64,000 nucleotides of DNA from Isochrysis galbana. Lineage: Eukaryota; Haptophyta; Isochrysidales; Isochrysidaceae. The stretch is taken from positions 1,116,456 to 1,180,455 of the forward strand of contig CM030944.1 of the NCBI GenBank assembly GCA_018136815.1, read 5' to 3'. Both the position numbers and the translations under genes were made by a program. Under the pieces are notes generated by a model. That model did no database searches and was not told the DNA's origin. It saw only the letters and a list, made by a program, of their open reading frames with translations. Below, one piece after another: positions 39,201 through 52,269 of the stretch. Every line of letters begins with the position of its first letter. The stretch's first letter is position 1.

Positions 39201-42200
39201 GGCTTCGCGCCAACGACGACTGCGATAGCGGCATCTGTGCTCGCCCTTGCACTTCCCGCACTCCTGAAACAGATCGGTGAGGCTGCTGAGCCGCTCTTCT
39301 CGGCGGCTCCTGCTGATGTTCGCGTCTTGCGCACCGAGACTGAAGCGGCAGCGGACGGCAGCGACCACGGGGACAGACCTCAAGACGAGAGCGCAGATGG
39401 TGGGCGTCCTGCCGGCGGCAAGAAGATAGGGGATGATGACGTGGAGAGCGCCATTCGAGCCACCTTCCAGCGGCGCGCTATGGAGCAGGGGAAAGTCTCC
39501 GCACTCGAGAAGAAGAAAAGCGCTGGAGCGGGTCCCAATGGGGGAAAGATCGACAAGGCGGAGGCCGCCCGGCAGGCGGCGGCCGCAGCCGAGCGCGCTA
39601 CATGTGACCGACTCCGTTCGGCGGCGGCGGCGGTGGAACGGCGAGTGCGGCTACTCACCGTCATCATTGAGGGTGCGCCGACGTTGTTGTCACCACGGCT
39701 GACTGATGTTCTGCCCATCGTGCTACCTCTCGCCACACTTCCGGCTCTGCACGCGGCCCCGGGTGGTGTCACTTTCCTCATCCCACTCTTAGAAGCCGCT
39801 AGTGCCGCCGCCGCGCCGTCGCTTGGGCCCCTTCGCGCACAGGTTTCCCGCGCTCTCCTTGATGCGCTTGCAACTGGACCTAGCACCGAAGACTCGGATG
39901 CCGCACCTCGATTCTCCTCTGGGAGCTCTTCCATGGCTCCTCCCGCCACAGCCGGTGCTCTGGCGGCGGATATGGCTCGCGTTGCTGCGGCGAGTAGGCT
40001 GGAGTCGACGTTGCCCCCAACGCTCGAAGCTCTTGCTGGCGCCGTTGCACGCCCACTCCCAGCAGCGGGCCTGGCGCTGCTCCTTCCCTTGCTTCACGCT
40101 GGGCTCGATACGGGCGGTCCCGCTGGGTGCGCCGAGCCAGCACTGGATCTACTCTCGATGCACTGCTCCCCTGCACCGCAAGGCATACCGCAAGAGGAAT
40201 TGATGACGATGGCCCGGTTGCTGCTTTCACTACTTTCGCGTGGCGACCGGTGGCATGCCCCTGCCTCAACTGCACTTCTCGCGCTAGCTCCATCGCTGCA
40301 ACCCGAGTCGCTCCCGCCACTCGTAGAGGCGTCCATCAGCGGCAGCAGTGCGGCGCACCGCTTGGCAGCGATGCGTGCGCTTACCAAGGCGGCTCCACTA
40401 GCGGAGGGCTGGCACCCAACTAACCCATCATTGGCGGCAAAGCTGCACATGGCGAGGTATGACCCCGACGAAAGTTGCGCATCAGCTGCCTCAGAGCTCT
40501 GGCTTTGTTATGAAGCCTCTGCAGAAGCCGAGGGATGCGCTGCCCTGCCACCGTCGCTTGAGACGGAGCTACTTCCGGTACTAGGCGCCGCAGAAGAACG
40601 GCAGCGTGCACAGGCAGCACGCGCGTTGGCTTCGGCGGCGGCCGAGGATACTTCTCGCATCCATGCTCTTCTCCAGCAGCTCATCTCATTCCATAAAGAG
40701 TCTGCCTCACCCCCGAAGGCCTCGGCCCCACCACCGACCCGAGGAAAAAGTGGATGCGCCTTCCCACCGAGCGCTAGCCGGTCACCGGACACAGACGCAG
40801 ACGAAGACGGTGCTTGGGAGGCAAGACACGGTGTTGCCCTCTGTCTTGCCGACCTCGCGCCTGCTGTCTCCATCATGCAGTTGCCCGTCATTTTCGCCTT
40901 CCTTAAGAAGGCATTCGCCGATCGGGTGAGGATGTTCGCTCTGAATTTCGTGTTTGCATATTCCAACTCCGGAAGCCGTGCTAGGCCATGCACCTTGCTA
41001 GGGAGTATTGCACACACATCAACTATTCGACCACGTCGTCACACTTTTCTTTGCAGGTGGAGTCGGTATCTTCCGCTATGGTCAGCGCCGGCGTTGCTCT
41101 CATAGACGAACAGCCGGAGCCGGACAAGATGGTACCATTGCTCACGCCCATGCTTGAGACATTCCTCGTCGAGGCTTCCACCTCGGAGGAAGACGATAGA
41201 GCGAGGATGGGTGCAGTGGTTTGCCTTGGAGCGCTAGCACGCCACATCTCCTGTGATGACCCCAAGGTGAATGCTTTTAGCACCTTTCGCATGGGTGCGA
41301 CGCACGAGCACAGGCCGCCCGTTCGGCTCAGTGGGAACGACGAGCTGCCTTCGCGCGAATGTCCCTCATGTATCTTCTTCTGTTCTAGGTCGATCTCATC
41401 TTGTCAAAATTGGTCGATGCTCTCTCCACCCCTTCCGAGATCGTCCAACGCACCGTGGCAAAATCCCTCGCTGCATTGCTGGCGAAGCCCGAGGTGTCTT
41501 TCTAAGCGCGCATGCATGCCCCATGATTTGTGCAACCGCAAATCTCCACGCACTAGGCTTCTATTCGCCTTGCTATGCACGCGCCCTCTCGGTTTTGAGC
41601 AAGGAATCTTCATTTCCGCTCACCCACTCTCCCCGATTACACCCCGCCTTATCGGGATCGCCCTTTTAAGGCAGCACCTCGTCTGCCGAGTGAAGCACCT
41701 ACGCTAGCAAACGCTTTCTTCGCTGGACTCCTGAATTGAGATAGTGCCATTCCCACATTCTAACAGATCAAGCCTCGAGGCGGCCCTATATTGCAAGGGC
41801 TCCTCTCCACCTTGCTATCTACGCCATCATACGCGCTCCGACGCGGTTCTGCGTTTGGTCTCGCTGGCGTTGTCAAAGGACTCGGCATCGCTACCCTCAA
41901 GAAGGATGGCGTCATGGCTGCTCTGCAGGTGAGAACAGCGGCGGAAGGTGCGAGTCCAACAGTTGATGGATCGTCAAGAAACCATGCTGGACCGGTGTCC
42001 ATTGTACTCGGCGGCGCAATCAGAGGCATGCTAGCGCTGCATATCTATCACCCTCTTCACCTCCTTGCCTTAGGCTGCCGCCGAGGAGAAAAAGAAGACG
42101 GAAGCGGCGTCCAACGCGCGGGAGGGTGCCCTGCTCGCCTGGGACTCCCTTTCGGAAACCCTGGGTAGATTGTTTGAGCCCCATGTTGTTGCTGTCTTAC

Positions 42201-45200
42201 CCCTACTATTGTCATGCGTCGCTGACGGAGCTGGAGGCGTGCGTCACGCTGCTGTTTCTGCTGCAGGTAGGAGCGCAGTCGGGCCATTCTCTATCCCGAA
42301 CACTATGGTGCCGCGGTGTACTGCTGCAGTCGTGAGTCGCGCACACCCTAGTTAATTGCCGCTTTTACTGTTGCAATGCACATACACATCTACTTTCTGC
42401 CCCCCCCCCCCCCCCCCCCGCGCAGCGGCTATCATGTCCAACCTCTCAACGCAGGGCGTCAAGATGGTCTTGCCATCGCTTCTCCGTTCGCTGAAAGAGG
42501 AGGACAAGTGGCGGGCTCAGCATGCCGCTGTCGAGCTCATGGGATCCATGGCTTTCGTGAATCCAAAGCAGTTGTCAACCACCCTCCCGCAGCTTGTGCC
42601 CGCCTTAACCACAGCGCTTACCCATTCGCATGCGAAGGTCAGCTACGCCGTCGTAATAGGTTTACCCTCCAGCGGTGTGCACCACAGAAGCTTGTAAACG
42701 CTGGACTTCGACCTATCCGGCACCTACTATGCCCGTGGTCCTCTGCGATATAGGTCCGTGAAGCTGCTGCCGCGGCGCTCGAGTCGGTCGGTTCTGTGAT
42801 TCGCAATCCCGAGATCGCCGAGATTGTGCCCGCGCTGCTCGAGGCGCTGAAGGAGCCTGCCTCGGCTACAGATGCCGCGCTCTCGGCGCTAGCACACTGC
42901 CAATTCGAGCACTGCGTCGACCCGCCATCGCTCTCGCTCATTGTGCCAGTTCTGCATCGCGGACTGCGCGCTCCATCTGCGCAGGCATGCTGCATCCCCA
43001 TCCGCGTCCACACCTCCGAATCTGAGGATGGCTTGCACGTGTAATTTTGTGCAAGTCGTTCATATTGGAACCTTCACCTGAACCTATCCCCAAACTCGCT
43101 TACACTACCCCTCCTAAAACGCAGGCGAAGAGGCGGACTGCGCACATCACAGGGAGCATGTGCTCTCTTCTTGCCGATCCTAAGGACATAGTACCTTACA
43201 TGGACATGCTCCTACCCCAGCTCCAGGCGGTGCTCATGGACCCGATCCCGGAGGTCAATCCAGCCCCTACCTCTTCACTCGTTGGCCTTACCCGGCTTGC
43301 ACTGGACTGCCCTAGATGCTGCCTAACAATATTGCAGCCGAGATGGCCACGGGAGGAAATAAATGTGGCCCGGCAATTGGGAGGAGAGGCTGTTCATCCT
43401 ATTCGTAATTTGCGTTCAATCTTTCGTAGGTGCGCTCTACGGGTGCCCGTGCTCTCGGCCGTCTATGCGCCGGTCTAGGCGAGGACAACTTCCCCGAGCT
43501 TCTGACGTGGCTGCGCGAGGGTCTCTCGAAGGATACTTCCGCGGTAGAGAGATCCGGTGCTGCACAAGGCCTCGCCGAGGTGCTTGCGGCGCTTGGCGAG
43601 GATCGCTTGGCCGCAACACTTCCCGAGCTCATCGACGGCGCGAAGTCCTCGTCGGCAATCACTAGGGAGGGTCATGCTGCCCTGTGGCATCATCTACCAA
43701 GGGTGATGGGTACGTTCCGTCCTTTCCGCTCCGCATCCCCCGCACCCTCGTGCCTCTCACGGGGCACTTTCACCTGCATAGTTGCTAGGCTTGGGTACGA
43801 GTGTCCCATTTAATGATCGAGTGCGCGCAACAAATTCACCCGTCTTTGCCTGAGACGCAGGAGCTCGTTTCGAACCTCATCTCCCCGCAGTGCTGCCAGC
43901 CGTCCTTGAGGGGCTCGCGGACTCCTCAGAGCCTGTTCGCGAAGCATGCATGCGTGCTGCACATTCTGTCATTGTGACGTATCTGCAAACCTCGGCAAGG
44001 GTTCTGCTGCCTCCTCTCCAGCAAGGGCTCTCGTCAGACAATTATAGGTGAGATTAGAACTCGGCGATCTCGCCTGCGCGTCCTCTTCTTTTTGAATATG
44101 AAAGGCCTCAGTTGTTCAATCTTGCCTTCACCCTCTCAGTCATCTCACACTCCCTTTATGCGTCACAGGACCCGACAGTCTTCCATTGAGCTGCTCGGCG
44201 AACTGTTGCTCCGCCTGACGGATAGGATGCCACTCGTCATTGTTGAAGAGGGCGAGGATCCTCCAGAAGACTCTCCGCTTGCCCACGTGCCGACTCTGCA
44301 GCAGCATGCCCTGCTGGCCTCGCTGCACATTGCGCGCTCCGACGCTTCTGCAGTAGTCAAAGCGGCTGCCGCTACAACTTGGAAGACTCTCGTAGAGAAT
44401 ACGCCCCGAGCATTGCGCGCTATCTTGCCAACCCTCACAGACCAACTCATCTCCCTTCTCTCCGGAGGCGAGGGAGAGCCACAGGCCGCCGCCGCCGCCG
44501 CTTTGGGAGAGCTCGTTGCGAAATTGGGAGAACGAGTTCTTCCCAAGTTGGTTCCCATTCTGCAACGTGGTCTTAGAGAAGGTGATGCAGATTATCGTGC
44601 AGGCGTATGTCTAGGGTTGGCGGAGCTTATTGGGGCTGCCGGCAGGGATACCGTTGAGAGCTTCTTGGATGACTTGATTGCCGCCGTGCGCACTGGTTTG
44701 TGCGACGAGGAGCCGCAGGTGACCAGCTAGCTTTTGTGCATGCCTACGGACTCCTCCCACTGCAAAGAGACGAGCGCGGCGCTCCTCTTTTCGCTTTGCA
44801 GGTGTACGAATCCGCCGCTCTTGCCTTCTCTTCTCTCCAGCGCGTCGTCGGTGCTCAGGCAGTGCATGCCATCATCCCCTCGATGCTATCCCTCCTTCGC
44901 TCCTCCGACACGGCAGACGCTGAGGCTGCATTGCGAGGCCTTCGTGAGACCGTCACTCAACGGCCTGCGGCCGTGGTCCCATTCTTGATTCCGCGCCTTG
45001 TCGCGTCGCCCATCTCGACTGCTGCAGCTCGTGCTCTCTCTGTTGTGGCCTCTGCATGTGGGCCAAGTCTCTATCCCTTGTTGGATGAGACTCTCCCCTC
45101 TCTTCTTGATGCAATCTACCTCGAGGTTGAGCTTTTGCCTGCCGAGAAGGTTGGCGAGTATGATCCGGAGGTTGGTGCAAAAGCTCACGCCCACTCCCGT

Positions 45201-48186
45201 CTCAATAAATCTAAATGCCCGTGCGACGCGCATTGTCCTTGTGCCGACAAAGCGTCGCCCAAATGCTTGGCTGGCAGACCCTCCCATTATGTCGCCCAGC
45301 GGCCCGCCCTGCCGGTTCGGTGTCGATCACACACGCTGTACTGCCGTTCACTCAGAGAGTAACCCACACCAAATCCCTTTGCCCTTCTGCCCTGTACACT
45401 TCAGTGTCGCGAGGCCTTGGTTTCCGCTACCAAGGAGATCGCTTGCGCCGTTGATGAAGACTCCCTACACCTCCTCTATCCGCCGCTTCTTCACGCAGCT
45501 TCGCCCCGCAGCTCCCCACCGCACGCCCGGGCCGCAGCCTGTGCCATTTTGGCACAAATTGCTTCCGTTGGAGAAGGAGAGCACTTGTCCTATCTGGGCG
45601 AGTGTCTCAGCGCGTTCGTGGAGACGCTCGATGCCCCAGAACCCGCAGGTGAATGTAGACCGAGGAAAGCTTTCGGACACTCGCCTTATCGCCGCATGTC
45701 GTATGCGCACACAAGCTCGTGCGTTTTCTCCGCCTAGACCCATGCTATCAGTTGGGCCTTCCTGCTCGTTGACTTGGTCATTTGCTACTCTTTGTAGTTG
45801 TGCGCGCTGGCTGGTCAGCGCTTGACTCGACACTAAAAGCGCTGGCGAAAGAGCGTTACCTGCTCCATGTCAGTACGCTTAGGGATGCGCTCAAATCAGG
45901 TACGGTCGTAGGCGGCGCACCAAGATTGCTATGCGGCATGCTTCACTTGGCTGTGTGCTTTTGCTCTCATCTATATTTGCTCTTGCCCGCAGTCGCCGAG
46001 GAGGCTCGATCTGCCGCTCGCAAAGAAGCAGCGGCTGGCGGACACGACGGTGCTGCCGCCAACGCTATGGCATACGCGGTCACTCTCGCCGGTCTTCGGT
46101 TGCCAAAGGCCCTTGCCCCCTTTTCAGCGGTGTATCTGCACGCACTCATGACAGGAACCGCGGAGCAGCGAGAGGTGAGAGTGTGCGCTCTTGGAGTGCG
46201 AGTCGGTGTGCGCACGTGCATTCGAAACACCAGTTCTTCTCCGACCCTTGCCCTGTGGGCAACCTCTCCAGTTCTCCGCGGCCATTCTTGAGAGTATTGC
46301 CTAATAACGCGCGCGCAGGTCGCTGCTCTAGCGCTTGGAGAAGCCGTTGGCCTCACTCCGCCCGACTCGTTGAAGCCGTTCGTCATCCAGATCACCGGGC
46401 CACTCATCCGCATTGTTGGCGATCGCTTCCCTGCCGGGGTCAAGGTACGATGGCGACGCCACTTCTCAATCGTGGAATGTTGCTATTCTGAGCCCGTCTC
46501 ATCATCTTCAATCTCTCATGGTGACCTCTCTTTCAATCTTGTGGCGAATCATAGGTCGCCATCCTGACTGCTCTACGTCTCCTCATTCTCAAGAGTGCCG
46601 CTTCCCTCAAACCATTCGTGCCACAGCTCCAGACCACCTTCGTAAAGGTGACCAGCAATTGGCCCGTTCGAGCAAGCAGCTTTGCTCTATCACACTGTAG
46701 ACACGAGCACAAACACTCGCGCACATAGCGGCAGAGAGAGCGTGCGTTCTCTTTAGAGGGTACTTCTTGATGTCAGGTGGCTCTCTTGCACTTCCATCCC
46801 TAGACTTCTGTTCGGCCTGCACCAAAAATCGAGACTAGACGTTAATTGGAGACGTCATCGTTGTATTGATTTCTAAGTTCATGATGAGTCTGCCCCCCCC
46901 CCCCCCCCCCCCATAGGCCCTCTCGGACGCGAGCCCTCTCGTTCGCTCGCATGGAGCCTCGGCGCTTTCTGCCCTCGCAGCGCTCTCACCTCGCATCGAG
47001 CCGTTGGTCACTGAGCTCTGTGGCGCAGTTGCGAATGCCGAGCCAAGCGTTGCGCACGCGCAACTGTGCGCTCTTGCCGGTGTGGTGCGCCGAGTTCCAA
47101 AACCGCTTTCCGCGGAGCTCATGGATAAGGTGTGGCGAATTCATCCAATTTCGAGCCCTCCTCTCCGGCCGTCACAAGGGGGGAGTTGGCCATCGCCTTG
47201 CAGGGAGCTGCGCACCTTTGATGCGATGTCGAGACGCCGTACGAGTCCATGACCCATTCCCGCCCACGTCTATGTCCATGCAGGTGGAAGCTGTAGCTCG
47301 TGATCGGCTGGGCGCGCGCGACCCCGCCGTGGCCTCTGCAGCTGCGACCCTCGTGGGCTCGTGCGCCCGCTGGCAGCCCCTAGCCGATCTTTTAGAGCGC
47401 ATCGAAGAGTCCGCTGAGGCGATGGGCGGATGGGAGGGATCTCTTGCCGAGCTACGCGGCCATATGGCTATTCTGCGTGCCGTTGGACCTGGTGCGACCG
47501 ACGCCGATAACGCTCCTCCGCCAGGTGTGCCGATACCCATGGGCAGGACGCGAGCACACCTTGGTTCCTCGCTCTCATTGCCAATGTTGCGCAAGGTGCT
47601 GCCCACACTCTTGGGATCGGCCGAGGCCGCCGCGTCGCACGAGCGATCCGAGCTTCGCCAGCCTGCGTCCCATGCACTTGCCCGTATCATCGCCGCATTT
47701 GGTGAGCCAGACTTTGAGGATGCGGCTGAGGTGGAGGGTGGTGATGAGCAGCAAGCCATCGAGTTGGCGCAGGCAACAGCATTGGGTGTGCCTCGTGGCG
47801 CCGTCGAAGCACTCTCTCGCCTGCTTGCGGACTCCTCGTCAGACGTTCGCTTGTCCGCATGTCATGCTGTCAAACAACTTGCACGTCTCCGGCCATCAGT
47901 GATGTCTGCCAACACGGGCGCAGTAGGAGGCGACCTCCTAACCGCCGTGGCAGCTGCTGCACAAGTAAAGCAGAACACCTTGTTGCAAAGCGGCGCCCAA
48001 CGCACTTTCATGCACTTGCTGACTGCATGCGGCTGGACGGCCATCGAGAGCCTGCCGCCCAGCGGCGGCGGTGTTGGAAGGTTGAAACCCGAAGCTCGAT
48101 CTGCCGCCGAGGACTTCTTGCGCCGCTCTTATCGACGCATCCGCGCCATGGATTCGGAGGACGAGCATTCTGATGAAGATCAGTGA
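36256..48186 (+). CDS. GCN1: GCN1, ribosome-associated activator of the eIF2-alpha kinase GCN2, 20 exons, 2,961 aa
   Basis: HEAT-repeat scaffold that binds ribosomes and activates GCN2 in amino-acid starvation and ribosome collisions. Exons: 36256-37969, 38245-40925, 41057-41266, 41389-41493, 41767-41928, 42074-42266, 42426-42637, 42754-42984, 43125-43253, 43430-43709, 43861-44047, 44169-44718, 44802-45170, 45405-45648, 45798-45899, 45993-46174, 46319-46444, 46555-46647, 46917-47129, 47284-48186. The eEF3-like region (about 1470-2050) has GLAGVVKGLGIATLK, AAIMSNLSTQGVKMVLPSLL, NPKQLSTTLPQLVP and RSGAAQGLAEVLAALG. The later part has ITGPLIRIVGDRF and LKPFVPQLQTTFVK, in the region that includes the GCN2-binding RWDBD in yeast. 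The N-terminal 1,400 residues are poorly conserved and carried by two very large exons. Slightly longer than human GCN1 (2,671). Intron 8 has a GC donor; introns 6 and 18 have long C-runs just upstream of their acceptors. Confidence 0.95.
42985..43124 (+). other. GC-AG intron (GCN1 intron 8)
   Basis: The donor is GCATGC after codon CAG and the acceptor AAAACGCAG. Splicing gives RAPSAQ then AKRRTAHITGSM, the same length as other GCN1 proteins. No usable GT lies near the junction. Confidence 0.8.
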
Positions 48187-48782
48187 AAAGGATTGTGATA
48201 GTCGTGCTAATTCGGATCCTCTTTCCCTGGAAACCGAGGAGAAGGGTCGAAATCGTCCGTCCAAAGGCCTATGGGCATCGGGATTGGTCGAGAAAGTGGC
48301 AATCAATGTCAATGCCCCCCCTCACATCACCATGGCATACTCTGCTGTTGTCGCCTCGGTCTTGGCGCTGCCAGGGAGGAATGGTTCGTTTGAACACTTC
48401 GAGTCAAGTTGTACTTGTGCCAAACAACCTTGACCTTGCGGGTTCCCGGCGCTCCTTGGCCCATCTTGGCCAGGGCCTTTCCCGCCTATGTGGAGGGGGC
48501 CAGAGAATCCTTTGGGGGTGGGAGGATTGCGTGGACTCCCCTTCTCAATTTCAAGCTGCAACAGGGAGGGGGAGGAGGAGGGCGCGGCGCGACAGAGCGT
48601 GCTTGCCCTCGTGCTCAATTTTGGCGGCGGGCACTAACCCTAGCTGGGTGGTGCTAACCCTAGCTGAGACGCCAAGGAGGTGGCTGGTGGTACTAACCCT
48701 GGCTTGTCGCCAAACGGTGGGAGGGCAAAACATTCGACGGTGTCATTTTTAGTGAAAATTTGCCTCTAGCTCTTCATATTTA
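48187..48782. other. Intergenic after GCN1
   Basis: Includes three near-copies of CTAACCCTAGCTGG/CTAACCCTGGCTTG (48637-48705). No credible gene. Confidence 0.5.
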
Positions 48783-49035
48783 AAAACCTTTTAATATTCT
48801 TACCGCACTCGCGGCGAATGGAACCACTACCCCTACTACGCGTAGCACGTAGCATACTTTCTATACCCCCACTCCCCCGGCCCTTCTCCCCCCGCCATCA
48901 GGCGGCTCCCCCCGTACACTACTAGGGGGATTGGGGTGAAGGGCTTAGATACGGTCCGGTGGCCCGGTGCCCCCCCCCCCCCCCCCGGTGATCCGTTCCC
49001 CCCTTCCTCCTATGCCTCCCGGGTTGGTCCGCCTC
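48783..49035 (+). repeat. Dispersed module R1, copy 3
   Basis: From AAAACCTTTTAATATTC through CCCCCACTCCCCCGGCCC, CTACTAGGGGGAT and GGGGTGAAGGGCTTAGATA to GGTCCGGTGGCCCG, closely matching the minus strand of 14711-14968. Confidence 0.85.
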
Positions 49036-50020
49036 TCTTCGAGAGAAAGAGAGAAGGCGCACCATGACCCAAGATTCTATGCGTCCACGCGAAGACGCGA
49101 AGCTTTTGACCGAGAACGAGAGAAAGCGGAGTATTATAACGATAAATGCCGAACGAAAGAGAAGCCTAACGCTAACGCGTGTCGATTCGCGAATGCGACA
49201 TTTGACCGCCCTACTCATTGCTCATTGTAACTTGTGGGTAGTTATAATGCGAGCCGGGGGTCTGCGAGGGGGGAGATTTAAAGGGATGCATAGATGTATG
49301 TGTCCGTGTCTGTGTCATCAGCACACGTCAAGGTGTACGGGCAAGTGCGCTGAGGGGTGTTGTGATAGTACCGGGCTAGTGCGGCAGGCAATAATACTAA
49401 AGCTAAAGCTGAAGCTGATGTTCACATATCCATATCCACACTAGGTGGGCCATCGCCCTAAGTGGCTATGGCAGCCGCGACGTCCTCTAGGCCAGGCGCA
49501 GGCAGTCCTAGCAGCCAGACCATGATGGCCGCCGTTGCCATCGCCACACATAGTTCTCTGGACTTTCACAGCTAAACATGAGTGGAATTCCCGTGAATGT
49601 GAGTGGCTGGCCTCCATCCCCTGCTTTCTCGCTGTGATCCTGCTCATGCATATGAATAGGATGAAATAGGTGAACCGCGACTAGGGCCACTCACATGCAT
49701 TTTCAGCCTTGCATGCATGCACTGCACCACGCAGGGTGTTTTCCACAAGGCGCCGGAGGAAACCCTCAAAAGTTGCGGCACTCTCACAGTGCTTGAATCG
49801 CGCATGGAGGAGCATAGTCCTCTCGGTGCATCATCGACAGGCCTCCTCTCTTGTTGGCATCGCTCGAAGGCTTCAGCATTGCCACCCCATTACACCCAAC
49901 AACGCATACTGGGCAGCGCGTCAGCACGCGCGCCCTATTACCAAGGCCACCCCGAAATGAAGGCATGAAGGTCAATATTGAGCATCGGGATGAGAGGTCC
50001 ACGCCTGAGATACGTGGCCA
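49036..50020. other. Intergenic; short Arg/Glu-rich frame, nothing recognised
   Basis: A plus-strand frame continues from the R1 module (SSREREKAHHDPRFYAS) to about 49230. It is basic and may be the start of an element protein, truncated. The rest shows no gene. Confidence 0.4.
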
Positions 50021-52174
50021 TCAACGCTTGGCCCGCCCACCACCCTTGCGGCCGCTGCGAAATGTCTGGAGTGGATCCTTGCGGCGTTTGGCTCCCTTCC
50101 CGCCAAACCCAGGGCGCTTCTTGGTGTCTCGGAGGCCGCGACGGCGGCTGGCGACCGCGGCGACAGTTGCAGTGGCTCCCTCAGTCTCAGGTTTGAGGTA
50201 CGCTGGTACGTTGTGCAAGTGTGGCTGTTTCCGTACGGTCGCAAGGGGCTTGTCGTGTTTGAGAGCATCCAGATCTGTCGGATTCGCATCGAAGTGCTCT
50301 GACAGCTTTTTGGAGTGAAGAAGTTCCTGAAGGTCAAGTTGAGGGTGGGGATGTAAATCAAACCGGGGATATACAATCGAGCGAGTTCGGACCGCCTTCA
50401 CGCTCTTGGGCAAGAGGGGGGTGGCGGCCGGGATGGACCAAGCTCCGGGGGGGGGGGGGGGGGGCATTGCATGGCATGGCATGCGGGCTTCGCTTGTTTA
50501 TCCGAATGACACACTACGAGAAGAGCAGGATGGTGGGATTAGAGAGACAGACATTCCTGCTTTATCTCTTTGAGCCTTGCCTCCTTCACGGCGTGCCGGG
50601 TGACCGCGCGCATGGCGTCGTCCACACGATAGCGGAAGGCGGAGAGCTTGGTGAAGTCGACGGAGAATTGACGCAGTGAATCGCCTGCAGTTCATGAGCA
50701 GACGCACTGCGTCAAACTTATAGCTCCGAGGGCGCCTCTTTTGCAACTCCGGTCACAGGGAGTGGCAAGGGGACAGTTTGATTTTCACGCAAGTAGGTGC
50801 GAAGGGCTACGGTTGAGGGGGCATGGAGGATGGGCCCCAACAGTCTTAGGGGTCGCGCTCGCAATTTGGAGTGCGCACCAAATTCTTCTTGAAGGCTCTC
50901 GAGAAGCTGCCCATCAAGTGGCTCGTTCTCATCAACCATTGAGATAGCGGTACCCCCCTGCCCGGCTCTCGCGGTCCTACCAACTCTGTGCTTGTAGGTG
51001 GGCAGCCCCCTCGGCAGGTCCATATTGATCACTGCAGTGACGTCACAGAAATCGACGCCGCGCGAGACGCCAAACTCGGCATCAGTGGCCGTTGGTGTCG
51101 GCAAGGCGTCCACTTTACGCTTGCGCTTGCGCCCACCCTCGGAGCCTCCCGCATCCTTCTCATCGGCGTCAGAGCTTTTGCTAGCGCCGGACGAGCTGGC
51201 TGCAGCCACGTCGGCGCGCGCGGTGGCAGCGCGCGCCGACATGAGCTTGGGGTCGTCGGTGGCAATAAGAATGTCGAAGAGGCCCTTATTGAAAGCCTGC
51301 GATGGGGGAAGAGGGACGTTGAAGATGGGCCAGAGGTGGCGTTGTGCGCTCGAGCTGAGCGCCCGTTCAACTCGCTGTTGCCTGCACCTGGATGGCATGC
51401 CATCTTGACTCGAGCGGCAGCTCGCAGTTGAGCACGCCGGAAGATACGCCGAACTGTTCCAGAAAGAGCTTGAGCCGGAAGCCGCGATCCACCGAGTTCA
51501 CGAAGATGAGGGAGCGGCCAGGAATCCGGTTAAGCTTCAGTAGAGCGTACATGAGCAAGAACTTGTCGGCGTGAGAGCACCGCAGCCAAAACTGGCGCAG
51601 AGCTGCTGGAGAAGACGAGTCATCCTCCGTGCAGTCGACGGTGACAGGGTTGTGAAGAAAGAGCGAGGAGATGGCGTCGAGGTCGGGTGTTAGCGTCGCC
51701 GAGAGAAGCATCGTGTGCACCGAGCGTGGGAGTGCTCGGCCGACTGAGGCCATGTCATCGCCGTAGCCGTACGAGAGAAGGAGGTCAGCCTCATCGATGA
51801 CGAGTGTGTGCACGTGTTCAAGGGATCCCGCCTCACTTGCTGTTTCCATGTGTGCGAGGAGCTGTGCAGGCGTTGCGACAAGCACATCGGCGGGCCGGCT
51901 GGCGCGCAGGGCTGCCACATCGGTCGCGGCGGCAAGCTGTGCGACGCGCACCGAGCCGGCGCCTGCGTCCCCGAGCAGTCCTCGCGCAACAGCGTGGACT
52001 TGATGGCAGAGTTCACGTGTCGGCACGAGCACTAGAGCACCCACCGACACGGCCGCCCCTGGGGCTACGTCCTGCCGCCCCAGCACCTGTTGGAGAAGGA
52101 GTGGGAAGGGTTCAACGGAGCTCAATTCTCCCATGGAACTTGAGATGGGGGCACAATCTCACCACACTGCGAGG

Positions 52175-52269
<95 letters not shown>

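Noticed and set aside
43300-43400. Possible extra coding exon in GCN1 intron 9
   Set aside because: Short open stretches exist, but the flanking exons already join without loss relative to the family.
48637-48705. CTAACCCT motifs as interstitial telomere repeats
   Set aside because: Only three interrupted copies spaced 20-35 bp apart, embedded in a longer non-telomeric unit.
52176-52266. Possible CRISPR-like or functional repeat array
   Set aside because: It is a simple CA dinucleotide run inside an intron, with no spacers.
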